This document shows, in pieces, positions 44,695 through 52,660 of a stretch of 64,000 nt of DNA. The stretch's first letter is position 1; each line of letters opens with the position of its first letter. Origin of the DNA: Saprospira sp. CCB-QB6. GTDB lineage: Bacteria > Bacteroidota > Bacteroidia > Chitinophagales > Saprospiraceae. Both the position numbers and the translations under genes were made by a program. The stretch is from the NCBI RefSeq assembly GCF_028464065.1, contig NZ_CP116808.1:3315501-3379500 (forward strand), in the 5' to 3' direction. The notes under the pieces are model-generated. The model searched no databases. It was not told the DNA's origin and saw only the letters and a program-made list of their open reading frames with translations.

Positions 44695-47430
44695 ATGGAA
44701 TCTATCAACTTTGATCAAATACAGATCTCTTCGGGCTGGACCCCCAGCAGCAAGGAGGAGCTAGAGAACCAATTAGACAACCTATTTAGTAGTAGTTTGG
44801 ATGCTTTGCGAGGGACCTGGGACCTCAGTAACTCGGCCAATGTCTTGTTGAGCCTTATCTTTTATAAGCGCCTGATTTGTCTACAAGAAGAAGGCGAATT
44901 GGCCTTCATTAAGATTTCGGAAAAACAACGGCAGATCCTACACAATTTTAGGGAGCAGTTGGCCAAAAACGAACAACAGGCCTTTGGCGATTTGCGAGAT
45001 GCCCTGGTGGCGATTTCTAGGGCCAATCCCTCTTTAGAAAATATTTTTGCTCCCCTAATGGTGGCCCTACAAGACAAGGCCGATGCCCAGCATCTGGCCC
45101 GAGTATTTGGCCTATTGGAACAGGTCGATTTTTCGCTCAAGCAGTTTTCTATTGCGCAGTTTGGGGCTTTCTTTAATAAGAGTTTGAGCCGAGCGGCCCA
45201 AAGAAGGGGCAAGGCGGGTGGTAGCGCTACCAGTCCGCTTTTTCTCAATAAACTCATGGCCCTTTTGTTGGCCCCTAAATCGGGAGAATCGGTCTATGAA
45301 CCTGCGGCGGGACAGGCCGGGAGCCTAGTCGCGCTTATGCAAGAAGCGGGTGCTTTAAATATTTTGGCCCAAGAGGTCGATCAAATTACCTGGGCCTTTT
45401 GTAAAATGAACCTCTTGATGAATGGGGCTTATGAGGCTTTGGTGGAGCAAAATAACAGCCTGCTTCATCCGCCCCAACCCCCTCAGCAATTTGATTTGGC
45501 CTTGGCCAATTTTCCCTTTGGCGAAGAGATTGATTTGCGGGCGGTCAAACAGCGCTCTTATGTCAAGCTGCCCCTAGATGTGGGCCAAGAAGAAACCGAT
45601 TGCAACAGTCTTTTTGTGCAGTTGATGTTGGACCAACTCAATGAGAATGGGCGAATGATTGCCGTTTTGCCCATGCGGGCCCTCTTCAAAGAGCGGCAAG
45701 AGCGTCGTTTGCGAGAGTATTTGCTTCGCCGCGATGTGGTAGATGCCGTGATCACCTTGCCTGCGGGCTTGTTGTATGCGAGTCAGGCGCCTATTTGTTT
45801 GCTTTATTTGCGAAAAAATAAATCGGCAGAACGAAGAGGCAAGGTCCTTTTTATCAATGCTTCACAATTGCAGCCTCGATCTAAAAGTCGGGTGCGTCAT
45901 CGTTTGGAGAGTCAGCAAATTGCGGCCATTGTTTCGGCTTATCATAGTTATGGCGAGAAAGTGCCGCAGGAGCTAGCCGGCTATGTGGTTTGCAAAACGG
46001 TGGAGCAATTGCTCGAGCAGCGGGCCAACCTCAATGCCAAGCGTTATGCGGCGCCATTTATTCAGGAACTGGAGGCTTTGGCGGAGCAAAACGCCCTGGT
46101 TAAGGTTCAAGAAGTGATGGCGGGCGAACTGCCTGCGCTTTGGGTGCAAAAAAGAGAGCGGCAGTTCCATAATCATCCCTTTGTGAGTAGTAGTGATTTG
46201 GCGCTGCAGTTTGCGGATTATCAATTGGCCTTGTCTAGGCTTTGTCCCTTTGAAGAACAGGAAGAAGAAGAGGGGCGGCTTTTACAGTATTCAGCCTTTT
46301 TGGTTAATCGGAAAGGAAAGCGCTTGCGGGCCAGCTACTTTGAGTATAAGGGGCAAGCGATCATTGTGAGTAAATCTGTGCTCGTTTTTGATTTGCAGCA
46401 AAAGAAGATCAACAAAGAATACTTTTTGGTCCAGCTGCATCAAAAATTGTTTTTGGCCCAGTTCAATATGTTCAGAACCGATCATGAAGCCTTGCAGATA
46501 TCGGAGCGGGAATTTGGCCAACTGCAAATGCCTTTGCTTAGCTTAGAGGAGCAAATCAAATTGGTCCAAGAAACCAAATGGTCTTTACTCAAAGAAGAAG
46601 AGCATAAGGTGGAAACCCTACGCAGTCGCCTCAATCTGGATAAGCAAACGGCCCAAAATCGGCAAATGCGCATTATTTCCTCTTTGCAGCATGAGCTGGG
46701 CAATCGTTTGCCAGCCATTTTGACCGAGCTCAAAAATATTAAGGACTTTCTGGGGGATAAAATTGAAGAGCAAACACCTCTGAGCTGGAGCGATTCTATT
46801 TATCCCCTTTTTGAGGGCGAAGAAGCCGAAGAGGAGGACCAATTGGATAAAGTAGTGCGCAAAATTGAGAAACAACTCATTTATACCATTAATAGCATTG
46901 ATGCGGCTAGCAACATCATCTCGGCCGATAAGGAGCGCATGCAGTTGGAGCATCTATTGTTGCGCGACTTTTTGGAAGATTGGGCCCAACTTTATGCCCA
47001 AGAAAAGCAGTTCTCTATCCAAATTGAGGTAGAGGATGATGAAAGAGGCCGAGAATTGCCCATTGCTACCCTGATCGACCGAGCGCAACTGGCCACGGCC
47101 TTGAGCAATTTTGTAGAAAATGCCCGTCGACACGGATTCTCTAAGCACAAAAAACATCTGATCCGCTTTTCTGTTTCTCTTTTGGAAGAGCAAGAAGAAG
47201 TATTGATAGAATATAAGAATGATGGGAAAGCTTTCCCAAATTCTTTTACCTTTGACGATTTTGTCTCCTACGGCAATTATGCCGGCGATACTGGACATTC
47301 GGGTATCGGGGGCTACCTCATTCATCAAATTATTGAAAACCATGAGGGTAGTCTACATTATAAGGAGCAAATAGATAAACGCGACCCCTTCAAGGTGCAA
47401 TTTGATATTATTTTGCCCTACAGAAAATAA
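44695..47430 (+). CDS. HsdM-like / HsdS-like / histidine kinase fusion
   Basis: This 911-residue protein joins parts normally found in separate proteins. Residues 25-165 resemble the HsdM N-terminal helical domain (LDALRGTWDLSNSANVLLSL). Residues 180-450 are an N6-adenine methylase-like domain with motif I YEPAAGQAGS (201-210) and motif IV as NFPF (272-275) in place of NPPF. Residues 480-630 look like an HsdS half, ending FGQLQMPLLSLEEQ. A coiled linker leads to a kinase: H-box LQHELGNRL (His666), N-box NFVENARRHG (805-814), G1 KNDGKAF (841-847) and G2 GHSGIGGYLI (867-876). No membrane segment is present, so the input is cytoplasmic, probably DNA. The methylase motifs are weakened, so sensing rather than modifying is likely. 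No hsdR is in the window. The partner gene follows after 4 nt. Confidence 0.88.
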   Translation: MESINFDQIQISSGWTPSSKEELENQLDNLFSSSLDALRGTWDLSNSANVLLSLIFYKRLICLQEEGELAFIKISEKQRQILHNFREQLAKNEQQAFGDLRDALVAISRANPSLENIFAPLMVALQDKADAQHLARVFGLLEQVDFSLKQFSIAQFGAFFNKSLSRAAQRRGKAGGSATSPLFLNKLMALLLAPKSGESVYEPAAGQAGSLVALMQEAGALNILAQEVDQITWAFCKMNLLMNGAYEALVEQNNSLLHPPQPPQQFDLALANFPFGEEIDLRAVKQRSYVKLPLDVGQEETDCNSLFVQLMLDQLNENGRMIAVLPMRALFKERQERRLREYLLRRDVVDAVITLPAGLLYASQAPICLLYLRKNKSAERRGKVLFINASQLQPRSKSRVRHRLESQQIAAIVSAYHSYGEKVPQELAGYVVCKTVEQLLEQRANLNAKRYAAPFIQELEALAEQNALVKVQEVMAGELPALWVQKRERQFHNHPFVSSSDLALQFADYQLALSRLCPFEEQEEEEGRLLQYSAFLVNRKGKRLRASYFEYKGQAIIVSKSVLVFDLQQKKINKEYFLVQLHQKLFLAQFNMFRTDHEALQISEREFGQLQMPLLSLEEQIKLVQETKWSLLKEEEHKVETLRSRLNLDKQTAQNRQMRIISSLQHELGNRLPAILTELKNIKDFLGDKIEEQTPLSWSDSIYPLFEGEEAEEEDQLDKVVRKIEKQLIYTINSIDAASNIISADKERMQLEHLLLRDFLEDWAQLYAQEKQFSIQIEVEDDERGRELPIATLIDRAQLATALSNFVENARRHGFSKHKKHLIRFSVSLLEEQEEVLIEYKNDGKAFPNSFTFDDFVSYGNYAGDTGHSGIGGYLIHQIIENHEGSLHYKEQIDKRDPFKVQFDIILPYRK

Positions 47431-47434
47431 GAAT

Positions 47435-48379
47435 ATGACCAAAAAACGCCGCCGACCGATACAGGTTTTAATGATTGATGATGATCAGCAATTTGCTAGC
47501 CCTTTTATTAAGCGGGCCCGCAAGTATCAGGTCCTCATTACCAACAAAACAAACTTGCAAGAGGGCCTACACGAACTACAGAATAACAGTAAATATCAGG
47601 CTGTTATTCTAGATGGCAAGGCGCCTATTCATCCACAACAAGCCAAAGGAACCGAGGCCGAAAACTTTGTGCACGAGGCTATTATGCGCCTTAGAGAAAT
47701 GGAGTTGCGCCAAGAGCGGCCCCTGCCTTTTTGTGTGCATACGGCTTGGAGAGTGCAGCTAGAGCCTAGCTTGCGCCAACGGGCCGCCCTCTTCGACAAA
47801 AAGAAAACGGCAGTAGATGAAGAAGAAATGCAAGCCCTTTTTGAGTTTCTGCATCAGGAGGTGGGCCAACTGGAAGATAGCAAAATCAAACAGCAGTTTC
47901 CCGAGGTCTTTGACTTTGCCGACCGCTATCTGGACCAAGAAGATGTTTCGCTCTTGCTCAGCATCTTAGCCGATAAATCGATGGCCAAAAGAGAGCAAAT
48001 GCTGGAGCGCCTGGCTTTTGTCCGCCGCCTAGAAGAGTCTATTCTCAACGTCTTTTGCCGAGAGGCCCTCAAGGTCGATCCGCTGCTATATGGAATGGAT
48101 GGACAAAGCCGAACCAAAGACCTGATCGAGCTCATTAAGGTCCGAAAACTGGCCCCTATGCACGTCTCTTTTCTGACCTATATCATTTATGCCACCCTCA
48201 GCAGTATTGTGCAGCACAAGGCACCAGAATCTAGTGAGTATTACAATTATCCGATCACGCCCTATACCGTCAAAACCTTTATCAATGGGCTTTTAGACAT
48301 TATTCTTTGGGTAAAGGATAGTATCGAAAATGGCTTGAGAGAAGGCAGTATTATGCACGATTTTCAACCCCCTAGATAA
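47435..48379 (+). CDS. Receiver-domain protein with novel helical output
   Basis: This 314-residue protein is the evident partner of the kinase fusion. The start at 47435 (MTKKRRRPIQVLMIDDDQQ) is preferred over an earlier in-frame ATG inside the kinase end. The receiver domain (1-135) keeps all catalytic positions: acidic Asp15-17, phosphoacceptor Asp60 in AVILDGKAP, Thr103 in CVHTAW and Lys122 in FDKK. Residues 145-314 are helical, with ADRYLDQEDVSLLLSILADK, ESILNVFCREALKVDP and YYNYPITPYTVKTFINGLLD. I see no helix-turn-helix, nuclease, GGDEF or other known output. It may regulate or be an effector. Confidence 0.85.
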   Translation: MTKKRRRPIQVLMIDDDQQFASPFIKRARKYQVLITNKTNLQEGLHELQNNSKYQAVILDGKAPIHPQQAKGTEAENFVHEAIMRLREMELRQERPLPFCVHTAWRVQLEPSLRQRAALFDKKKTAVDEEEMQALFEFLHQEVGQLEDSKIKQQFPEVFDFADRYLDQEDVSLLLSILADKSMAKREQMLERLAFVRRLEESILNVFCREALKVDPLLYGMDGQSRTKDLIELIKVRKLAPMHVSFLTYIIYATLSSIVQHKAPESSEYYNYPITPYTVKTFINGLLDIILWVKDSIENGLREGSIMHDFQPPR

Positions 48380-48385
48380 GGATTT

Positions 48386-48511
48386 GGGGCCTCCGCTGCG
48401 GCTTCGCCTTGCGGCGCTACGTTCCGCAGCTCGCTGTTCGCTCGGCCCTTCAGGCTTCACTGCGTTTCGCCTTTGGTCTGGCCTTCGGCCACCCCTCCGC
48501 AGCGCTGGGCC
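48386..48511 (+). repeat. Mosaic hairpin repeat copy 17 (type B/D)
   Basis: Modules are CCGCTGCGGCTTCGCCTTGCGG (imperfect), CAGGCTTCACTGCGTTTCGCC and GGCCTTCGGCC. It ends CCGCAGCGCTGGGCC like type D. It starts 6 nt after the receiver gene stop. From 48512 to 48655 no feature is seen. Confidence 0.8.
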
Positions 48512-48655
48512 GCTCATCGATCTTTTTTCTTTTGGTCTTCTTCTTCGGCCGTTGAATTTTTTGGGGGCTTAGCTAGGACCAGAAAAATTTGGACAAATGG
48601 AACCATCTTTTTAGTTTCCCTTGTTGGAGCTCCTGAAAAAAAGTAAAATTAAATC

Positions 48656-49075
48656 ATGGATAAGGTAAGAGTAGATAAGTGGTTATGGTCGGTCCGTATT
48701 TTTAAAAGCCGAACCCTGGCCAGTAATGCCTGCAAAAAGGGGCATGTACGTGTAGATGGGCAAATCCTAAAGCCCTCGGCCTTTGTAAAACAAGGCGACT
48801 TGTTGGAGGTCCGAAAAAATAACTTCAATATGCGCTTTAAGGTGGTCGAGTTGATCGAAAAGCGGGTATCTGCCAAATTAGCAGAGCCTTGTTATGAGGA
48901 CCACACGCCAGAAGAAGAACTCAATAAGTTTAAGGCTTGGTTTATGAATGGCCGAGCAACAGAATTTAGAGAAAAAGGTGCTGGTCGTCCCACCAAAAGA
49001 GATCGCCGCCAAATTGATGGCTTTAAAGAAGGCGATAGCATGTTAGAGCAATTGGACTGGGAAGAGGAGGAATAA
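48656..49075 (+). CDS. S4-domain RNA-binding protein (HSP15-like)
   Basis: This 139-residue protein carries an S4 RNA-binding domain at 3-65, with RVDKWLWSVRIFKSRTLASNACKKGHVRVDG. In E. coli the related Hsp15 rescues stalled 50S subunits that carry a nascent chain. The C-terminal half is basic then acidic (GAGRPTKRDRRQIDGF, DWEEEE) and is characteristic of the Bacteroidota versions. Codon use is that of the core genes. It ends in a strong terminator. Confidence 0.9.
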   Translation: MDKVRVDKWLWSVRIFKSRTLASNACKKGHVRVDGQILKPSAFVKQGDLLEVRKNNFNMRFKVVELIEKRVSAKLAEPCYEDHTPEEELNKFKAWFMNGRATEFREKGAGRPTKRDRRQIDGFKEGDSMLEQLDWEEEE

Positions 49076-49092
49076 GCTTCTTTTGGACCATA

Positions 49093-49128
49093 AAAAGCCC
49101 GATCTACCTTTGTAGATCGGGCTTTTTT
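49093..49128 (+). terminator. Terminator of the S4-domain gene
   Basis: AAAAGCCCGATCTAC pairs with GTAGATCGGGCTTTT around CTTT, followed by a T run. Confidence 0.85.
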
Positions 49129-49153
49129 ATCTTGGTCCCAAGGGTGGCGGTTA

Positions 49154-49292
49154 GGCTGTGGGGCTGTCCCCACAGCATTGGCCTAGGGATGGTAACTAGT
49201 GGCCGCAGGCCAGACCCAGGCAGCTTTGCTGCCGCAGGGCCGAGCGAGTAGCGAGCTAGTGCACAGCCCGGCCGCCGCAGGCGGCAGGCCCC
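49154..49292 (-). repeat. Mosaic hairpin repeat copy 18 (type C, inverted)
   Basis: Modules are GGCTGTGGGGCTGTCCCCACAG-like outer stem, GGCAGCTTTGCTGCC and GCCGCCGCAGGCGGC. The inner line GAGCTAGTGCACAGCCCGGCC is characteristic of type C. Confidence 0.75.
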
Positions 49293-49300
49293 AAAAAGAA

Positions 49301-49942
49301 CTACTTATCCTTTTTCTTAAACTGCTTGAAGAATTGGGCCCAAGCCATAGGATTGAGGACGGGCATAGCCTGTTGTTGTCCCTGATAAGAATAGCTGCTG
49401 GCTTGTTGGCGGAGGTAAAGCGAGGCATTTTCTCGGCCATCCATATCCATTTCTTCTTGCATGGCAAGCAGTTGTTGGCGGCTGAGTTTGCCCTCGGCCA
49501 AAGCCTGAAGGTTTTGGGCTTGAGTGGGTTGCATGGCTAAAAACTCTGCTCTAAAGTTGTTTCGATCGGGCCAGGGGAAAACCAAAACCTCCGCCATATT
49601 GATGTCTTCGGTTTCTAGTTGGACCACAATTGAGTGGTAGAGGCCCTCAAAATCTTCGGGAATCACAATTTCTTGAGTTGCAAAGCCCACAGCAGAGAAT
49701 TGCAGGCGTTCCCCTTTTTTGACTACAATAGAAAACATCCCGTCCATATTGGCATAGCTTCCGCGCAGGCCATTTTCAACGGCAATGGTGGCAAAGGGAA
49801 TTGGGGCCACCTTTCCATTTTGGCCGGGGGTAATCACAATCCCTGTCACCTCAACAATATCGCTAACCGATAGGGGTTGGGCCTGACTAATTTGGGGAAG
49901 GGCAAAAAGAAGAAGGGGGAGAAAAGAAAGCAAGAATTTCAT
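49301..49942 (-). CDS. Exported carboxypeptidase-regulatory-domain protein
   Basis: This 213-residue protein has a signal peptide (MKFLLSFLPLLLFALPQISQA, cut after about 21). Residues 30-115 form a carboxypeptidase-like regulatory domain, with VTGIVITPGQNG, PIPFATIAVENGLRG, MDGMFSIVVKKGERLQFSAVG and FATQEIVIPE, as at the front of SusC/TonB-dependent proteins. The C-terminus is Gln-rich and ends in a basic FKQFKKKDK. It is a short stand-alone relative with no barrel, probably periplasmic. Its partner is unknown. Confidence 0.85.
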   Translation of the reverse strand: MKFLLSFLPLLLFALPQISQAQPLSVSDIVEVTGIVITPGQNGKVAPIPFATIAVENGLRGSYANMDGMFSIVVKKGERLQFSAVGFATQEIVIPEDFEGLYHSIVVQLETEDINMAEVLVFPWPDRNNFRAEFLAMQPTQAQNLQALAEGKLSRQQLLAMQEEMDMDGRENASLYLRQQASSYSYQGQQQAMPVLNPMAWAQFFKQFKKKDK

Positions 49943-50026
49943 GCGTTTTATATTTAAATGTCCTAATGATCGAATGAATGGAAATTGTTAAAGATCCTTT
50001 GCCAAAGCAACGCTAATTTGCGCTTT

Positions 50027-50401
50027 TTAGTTGGTCTTTCCATCCCAGATAGGGAAAAAAGCGTCTTCAAAATGCTTGATGGCTTTTTGGGCCAAAAGCT
50101 GTATGGCAATCACATCAAAACGGATTTCCTCCTCATAGTTTTGGGCATACATGTAGGCGGCGGCAGCTTCAAAAAGAAGTTGTTGTTTTTTGGAGGTAAC
50201 GGCCAATTCGGGAGGGCCAAAAGCGGCATTTTTACGGGTTTTGACCTCTACGAAAATGAGAACGTTATCTTTAAAGACAATCAGGTCTACTTCGGCTCTG
50301 CCATAGCGCCAATTTTTAGCTTTAAGCTGATAGCCGGCGGCCAAAAGGTATTCTAGGGCCATCTTTTCGCCCAAGATGCCTATCTTGTGATGTTTTGCCA
50401 T
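50027..50401 (-). CDS. YraN/UPF0102 family protein
   Basis: This 124-residue protein belongs to UPF0102, a family with an endonuclease-like fold. KIGILGEKMALEYLLAAGYQ at 7-26 is the family start and the nuclease-like core GRAEVDLIVFKDNVLIFVEVKTRK lies at about 39-62, with Glu-Asp and the E-V-K triad. The C-terminus IRFDVIAIQ is also typical. The cellular role is not settled; it may act in DNA repair or uptake. It is divergent from the PGI/PMI gene. Confidence 0.92.
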   Translation of the reverse strand: MAKHHKIGILGEKMALEYLLAAGYQLKAKNWRYGRAEVDLIVFKDNVLIFVEVKTRKNAAFGPPELAVTSKKQQLLFEAAAAYMYAQNYEEEIRFDVIAIQLLAQKAIKHFEDAFFPIWDGKTN

Positions 50402-50515
50402 AATTTTTTTATCTTTCGCAGCTTTGACAAGCTGTATTGCAATTGAGGTAGTATACTAAAATATATGATATATACATAGTCTCTCTGGGGCTATTAACAA
50501 AATCTTGAATTTATC

Positions 50516-51508
50516 ATGATGAATGAACTAATCAAAAACTTTGGGGCTCAGTTGAGCGAAGCCATTGAGATCGGCGAGAATATAAAATTAACGGCGCCTA
50601 AGCAGGAATTGCGCAATATTGTAGTTGTGGGAATGGGCGGTTCTGGTATTGGGGCCAATTTTGCCAAGGAGTTCACTGCAGAAGAGCGTCCTTTGCCTAT
50701 GGAAGTGGTTAAAGGCTATGATTTGCCTAACTATGTGAATCAGCACAGTTTAGTGATTTGCTCTTCTTTTTCGGGTAATACGGAAGAGACCTTGCTTGGC
50801 TTAGAAGAAGCGATTGAGAAAGGGGCCAAAATTGTTTGTGTCAGCTCTGGTGGTAAAATGAAAGCCTTGGCGGAAGAGCATGGCTTAGATTTCGTTCAGT
50901 TGCCACATGCGGGTAGTCCTCCCCGCGCTTGTTTGGGTCTCTCTTTGGTACAGCAGCTATTTATCCTGAAGTTTTTTGGTTGTGCTAAAGCTGAACGCAT
51001 TGAGCAGCTCAAACAGAGCATTGTTTTGCTAGAAAAAGAGCAGGCCGATATTATGGAAAAGGCCAAGAAAATGGCGCAGTTCATGAGCGGCAAGTTTCCC
51101 GTTCTCTATACCAATGATCGTATGGGATCTGTTGTTTTGCGCTTGCGTCAGCAGCTCAACGAAAATGCAAAAATCCTTTGTAGCCATCACTTGATTCCCG
51201 AAATGAATCATAACGAATTGGTGGGCTGGCGTAAACAAGAGGGCGATTTTGCTGTCTTGATTTTCAGAAGCAAGTTTGAGCATGAGCGCAATCAAGCACG
51301 CATCAAAATTAACAAGGAAATCATTAACCACTACACCCAAACTTTGATCGAGATCAAACTTAAGGGAGAGAGCTTGATTGAAGAGGCTATGTATGCCGTA
51401 CATTTGGGCGACTGGATCTCTTGGGAGCTTTCTGTTTTGCGCCAAGTAGATGCCACAGAAGTAAAAGTGATTGATTTTCTAAAAGGAGAATTAGCGGGCC
51501 AAGCCTAA
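50516..51508 (+). CDS. Bifunctional phosphoglucose/phosphomannose isomerase
   Basis: This 330-residue cytoplasmic enzyme interconverts glucose-6-P or mannose-6-P with fructose-6-P. It has two SIS domains. Sugar-binding motifs include VVGMGGSGIGA near 37-47 and CSSFSGNTEET near 82-92, with the C-terminal segment EMNHNELVGW and a final QVDATEVKVIDFLK. Two adjacent ATGs make the first residue uncertain by one codon. It is the first of four closely spaced plus-strand genes that end with the pseudouridine synthase. Confidence 0.93.
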   Translation: MMNELIKNFGAQLSEAIEIGENIKLTAPKQELRNIVVVGMGGSGIGANFAKEFTAEERPLPMEVVKGYDLPNYVNQHSLVICSSFSGNTEETLLGLEEAIEKGAKIVCVSSGGKMKALAEEHGLDFVQLPHAGSPPRACLGLSLVQQLFILKFFGCAKAERIEQLKQSIVLLEKEQADIMEKAKKMAQFMSGKFPVLYTNDRMGSVVLRLRQQLNENAKILCSHHLIPEMNHNELVGWRKQEGDFAVLIFRSKFEHERNQARIKINKEIINHYTQTLIEIKLKGESLIEEAMYAVHLGDWISWELSVLRQVDATEVKVIDFLKGELAGQA

Positions 51509-51542
51509 TCCAATAGCTAACTTGGGCCAAAAAATAAGCAAG

Positions 51543-52271
51543 ATGAGTAAGAAAGTAAAAGTAGAAGAACTAGGCCGAATCAATTATGAGGAGGCCTGGG
51601 CCTATCAAACCCAACTTTTCAATGCCTGCATTGATCGCAAAAAGCGACAAAGAGAAGGGGAGGAGCTAGAGCAATTTGGCCATTTTCTATTTTGTGAGCA
51701 CCCCCATGTCTATACCCTGGGCCGAAATGGCAAAGAAGCCCATTTACTACTCGATGAGGCTGGCTTAGCCACTCATGAGGCTAGTTTTGTGAAGATTAAC
51801 CGAGGGGGAGATATTACTTATCATGGCTTGGGCCAAATTGTGGGCTATCCCATTTTGGATCTCGATTGCTTTTTTACCGATATTGGCCGATATATCCGTA
51901 GTATCGAAGAAATGGTGATCCGAACGCTGCAAGATTACGGCATTAAGGCTGGTCGCATCAAAGGCGAATCTGGTGTATGGCTAGATGAAGATGGCCCCAA
52001 TGCCCGAAAAATCTGCGCAATTGGAGTGCATCTGAGCCGCTGGGTGACTATGCATGGCTTTGCCTTTAATATCAATACAGATATGAGCTATTTCGGCCAT
52101 ATCATTCCCTGTGGCATCCAAGATAAGGGCGTCACCTCTCTAGCCCAAGAATTGGGACGACCCGTAGCAGAAGAGGAGGTCAAAAGTTTGCTTTCTCGGC
52201 ATTTTGCAGATATCTTTGCAGCCGAATTAGATTTTAGCCTAGCGCCAAATTTACTACAACATGAAAAATGA
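51543..52271 (+). CDS. lipB: Lipoyl(octanoyl) transferase
   Basis: LipB transfers octanoyl groups from ACP to lipoyl domains of the pyruvate dehydrogenase-type complexes. The family motifs are LFCEHPHVYTLGRNG, KINRGGDITYHGLGQIVGYPI, ICAIGVHLSRWVTMHGFAFN, and IIPCGIQDKGVTSL with the catalytic cysteine. The start at 51543 (MSKKVKVEEL) is the one closest to the usual N-terminus. It is 34 nt from the previous gene and overlaps the next by 11 nt. Confidence 0.96.
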   Translation: MSKKVKVEELGRINYEEAWAYQTQLFNACIDRKKRQREGEELEQFGHFLFCEHPHVYTLGRNGKEAHLLLDEAGLATHEASFVKINRGGDITYHGLGQIVGYPILDLDCFFTDIGRYIRSIEEMVIRTLQDYGIKAGRIKGESGVWLDEDGPNARKICAIGVHLSRWVTMHGFAFNINTDMSYFGHIIPCGIQDKGVTSLAQELGRPVAEEEVKSLLSRHFADIFAAELDFSLAPNLLQHEK

Positions 52272-52653
52272 TATTCCCATTAAAAAAGTAGAAGGGGTGG
52301 GCCTTGCTATTGTCCCCGCTGCCGACGGCTTTTGGGATGTCTACCTACTCAACCTCAAAGAGGAGCCAATCAAACAATTGATTGTTTCGGCCAGAGGCTA
52401 TGGCCGCCTTAAAGAGAAGGAGGTAGAAACCGCCAATATTCGATACTATTTTGAGGAGGTACCCGCGGGTACGGTCCAAAAAATTGAACCCCTGCACCAA
52501 TATTTAGTGCAAATGGCCAACGAATACTGGATTAGCTTTTTATGGAATGACTATATGTACGACCGAAAGTACGTCTTTGTAGCAGGTAGTATTCAGGCTG
52601 CTTACTTTACACATATTCCCATTCTCAACGAATTGGGTATTTTAATCAAGTAA
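52261..52653 (+). CDS. Conserved-looking hypothetical protein in the lipB operon
   Basis: This 130-residue protein is not one I recognise. It is probably a compact beta-rich protein: KKVEGVGLAIVPAADGFWDVYLLNLKEE, then IKQLIVSARGYGRL and a C-terminal YDRKYVFVAGSIQAAYFTHIP. The overlap of 11 nt with lipB and the 7-nt gap to the next gene point to translational coupling. The lack of a signal peptide indicates a cytoplasmic protein. Confidence 0.8.
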   Translation: MKNDIPIKKVEGVGLAIVPAADGFWDVYLLNLKEEPIKQLIVSARGYGRLKEKEVETANIRYYFEEVPAGTVQKIEPLHQYLVQMANEYWISFLWNDYMYDRKYVFVAGSIQAAYFTHIPILNELGILIK

Positions 52654-52660
52654 AAAATTT

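Noticed and set aside
44695-47430. An ordinary type I restriction-modification locus
   Set aside because: No hsdR or separate hsdS is present, motifs I and IV are altered, and the C-terminus is a complete histidine kinase followed by a receiver protein.
50424-50457. Sigma70-like TTGACA and TATACT before the PGI/PMI gene
   Set aside because: The spacer of 22 nt is too long for sigma70 and the -7 box does not fit the Bacteroidota pattern.
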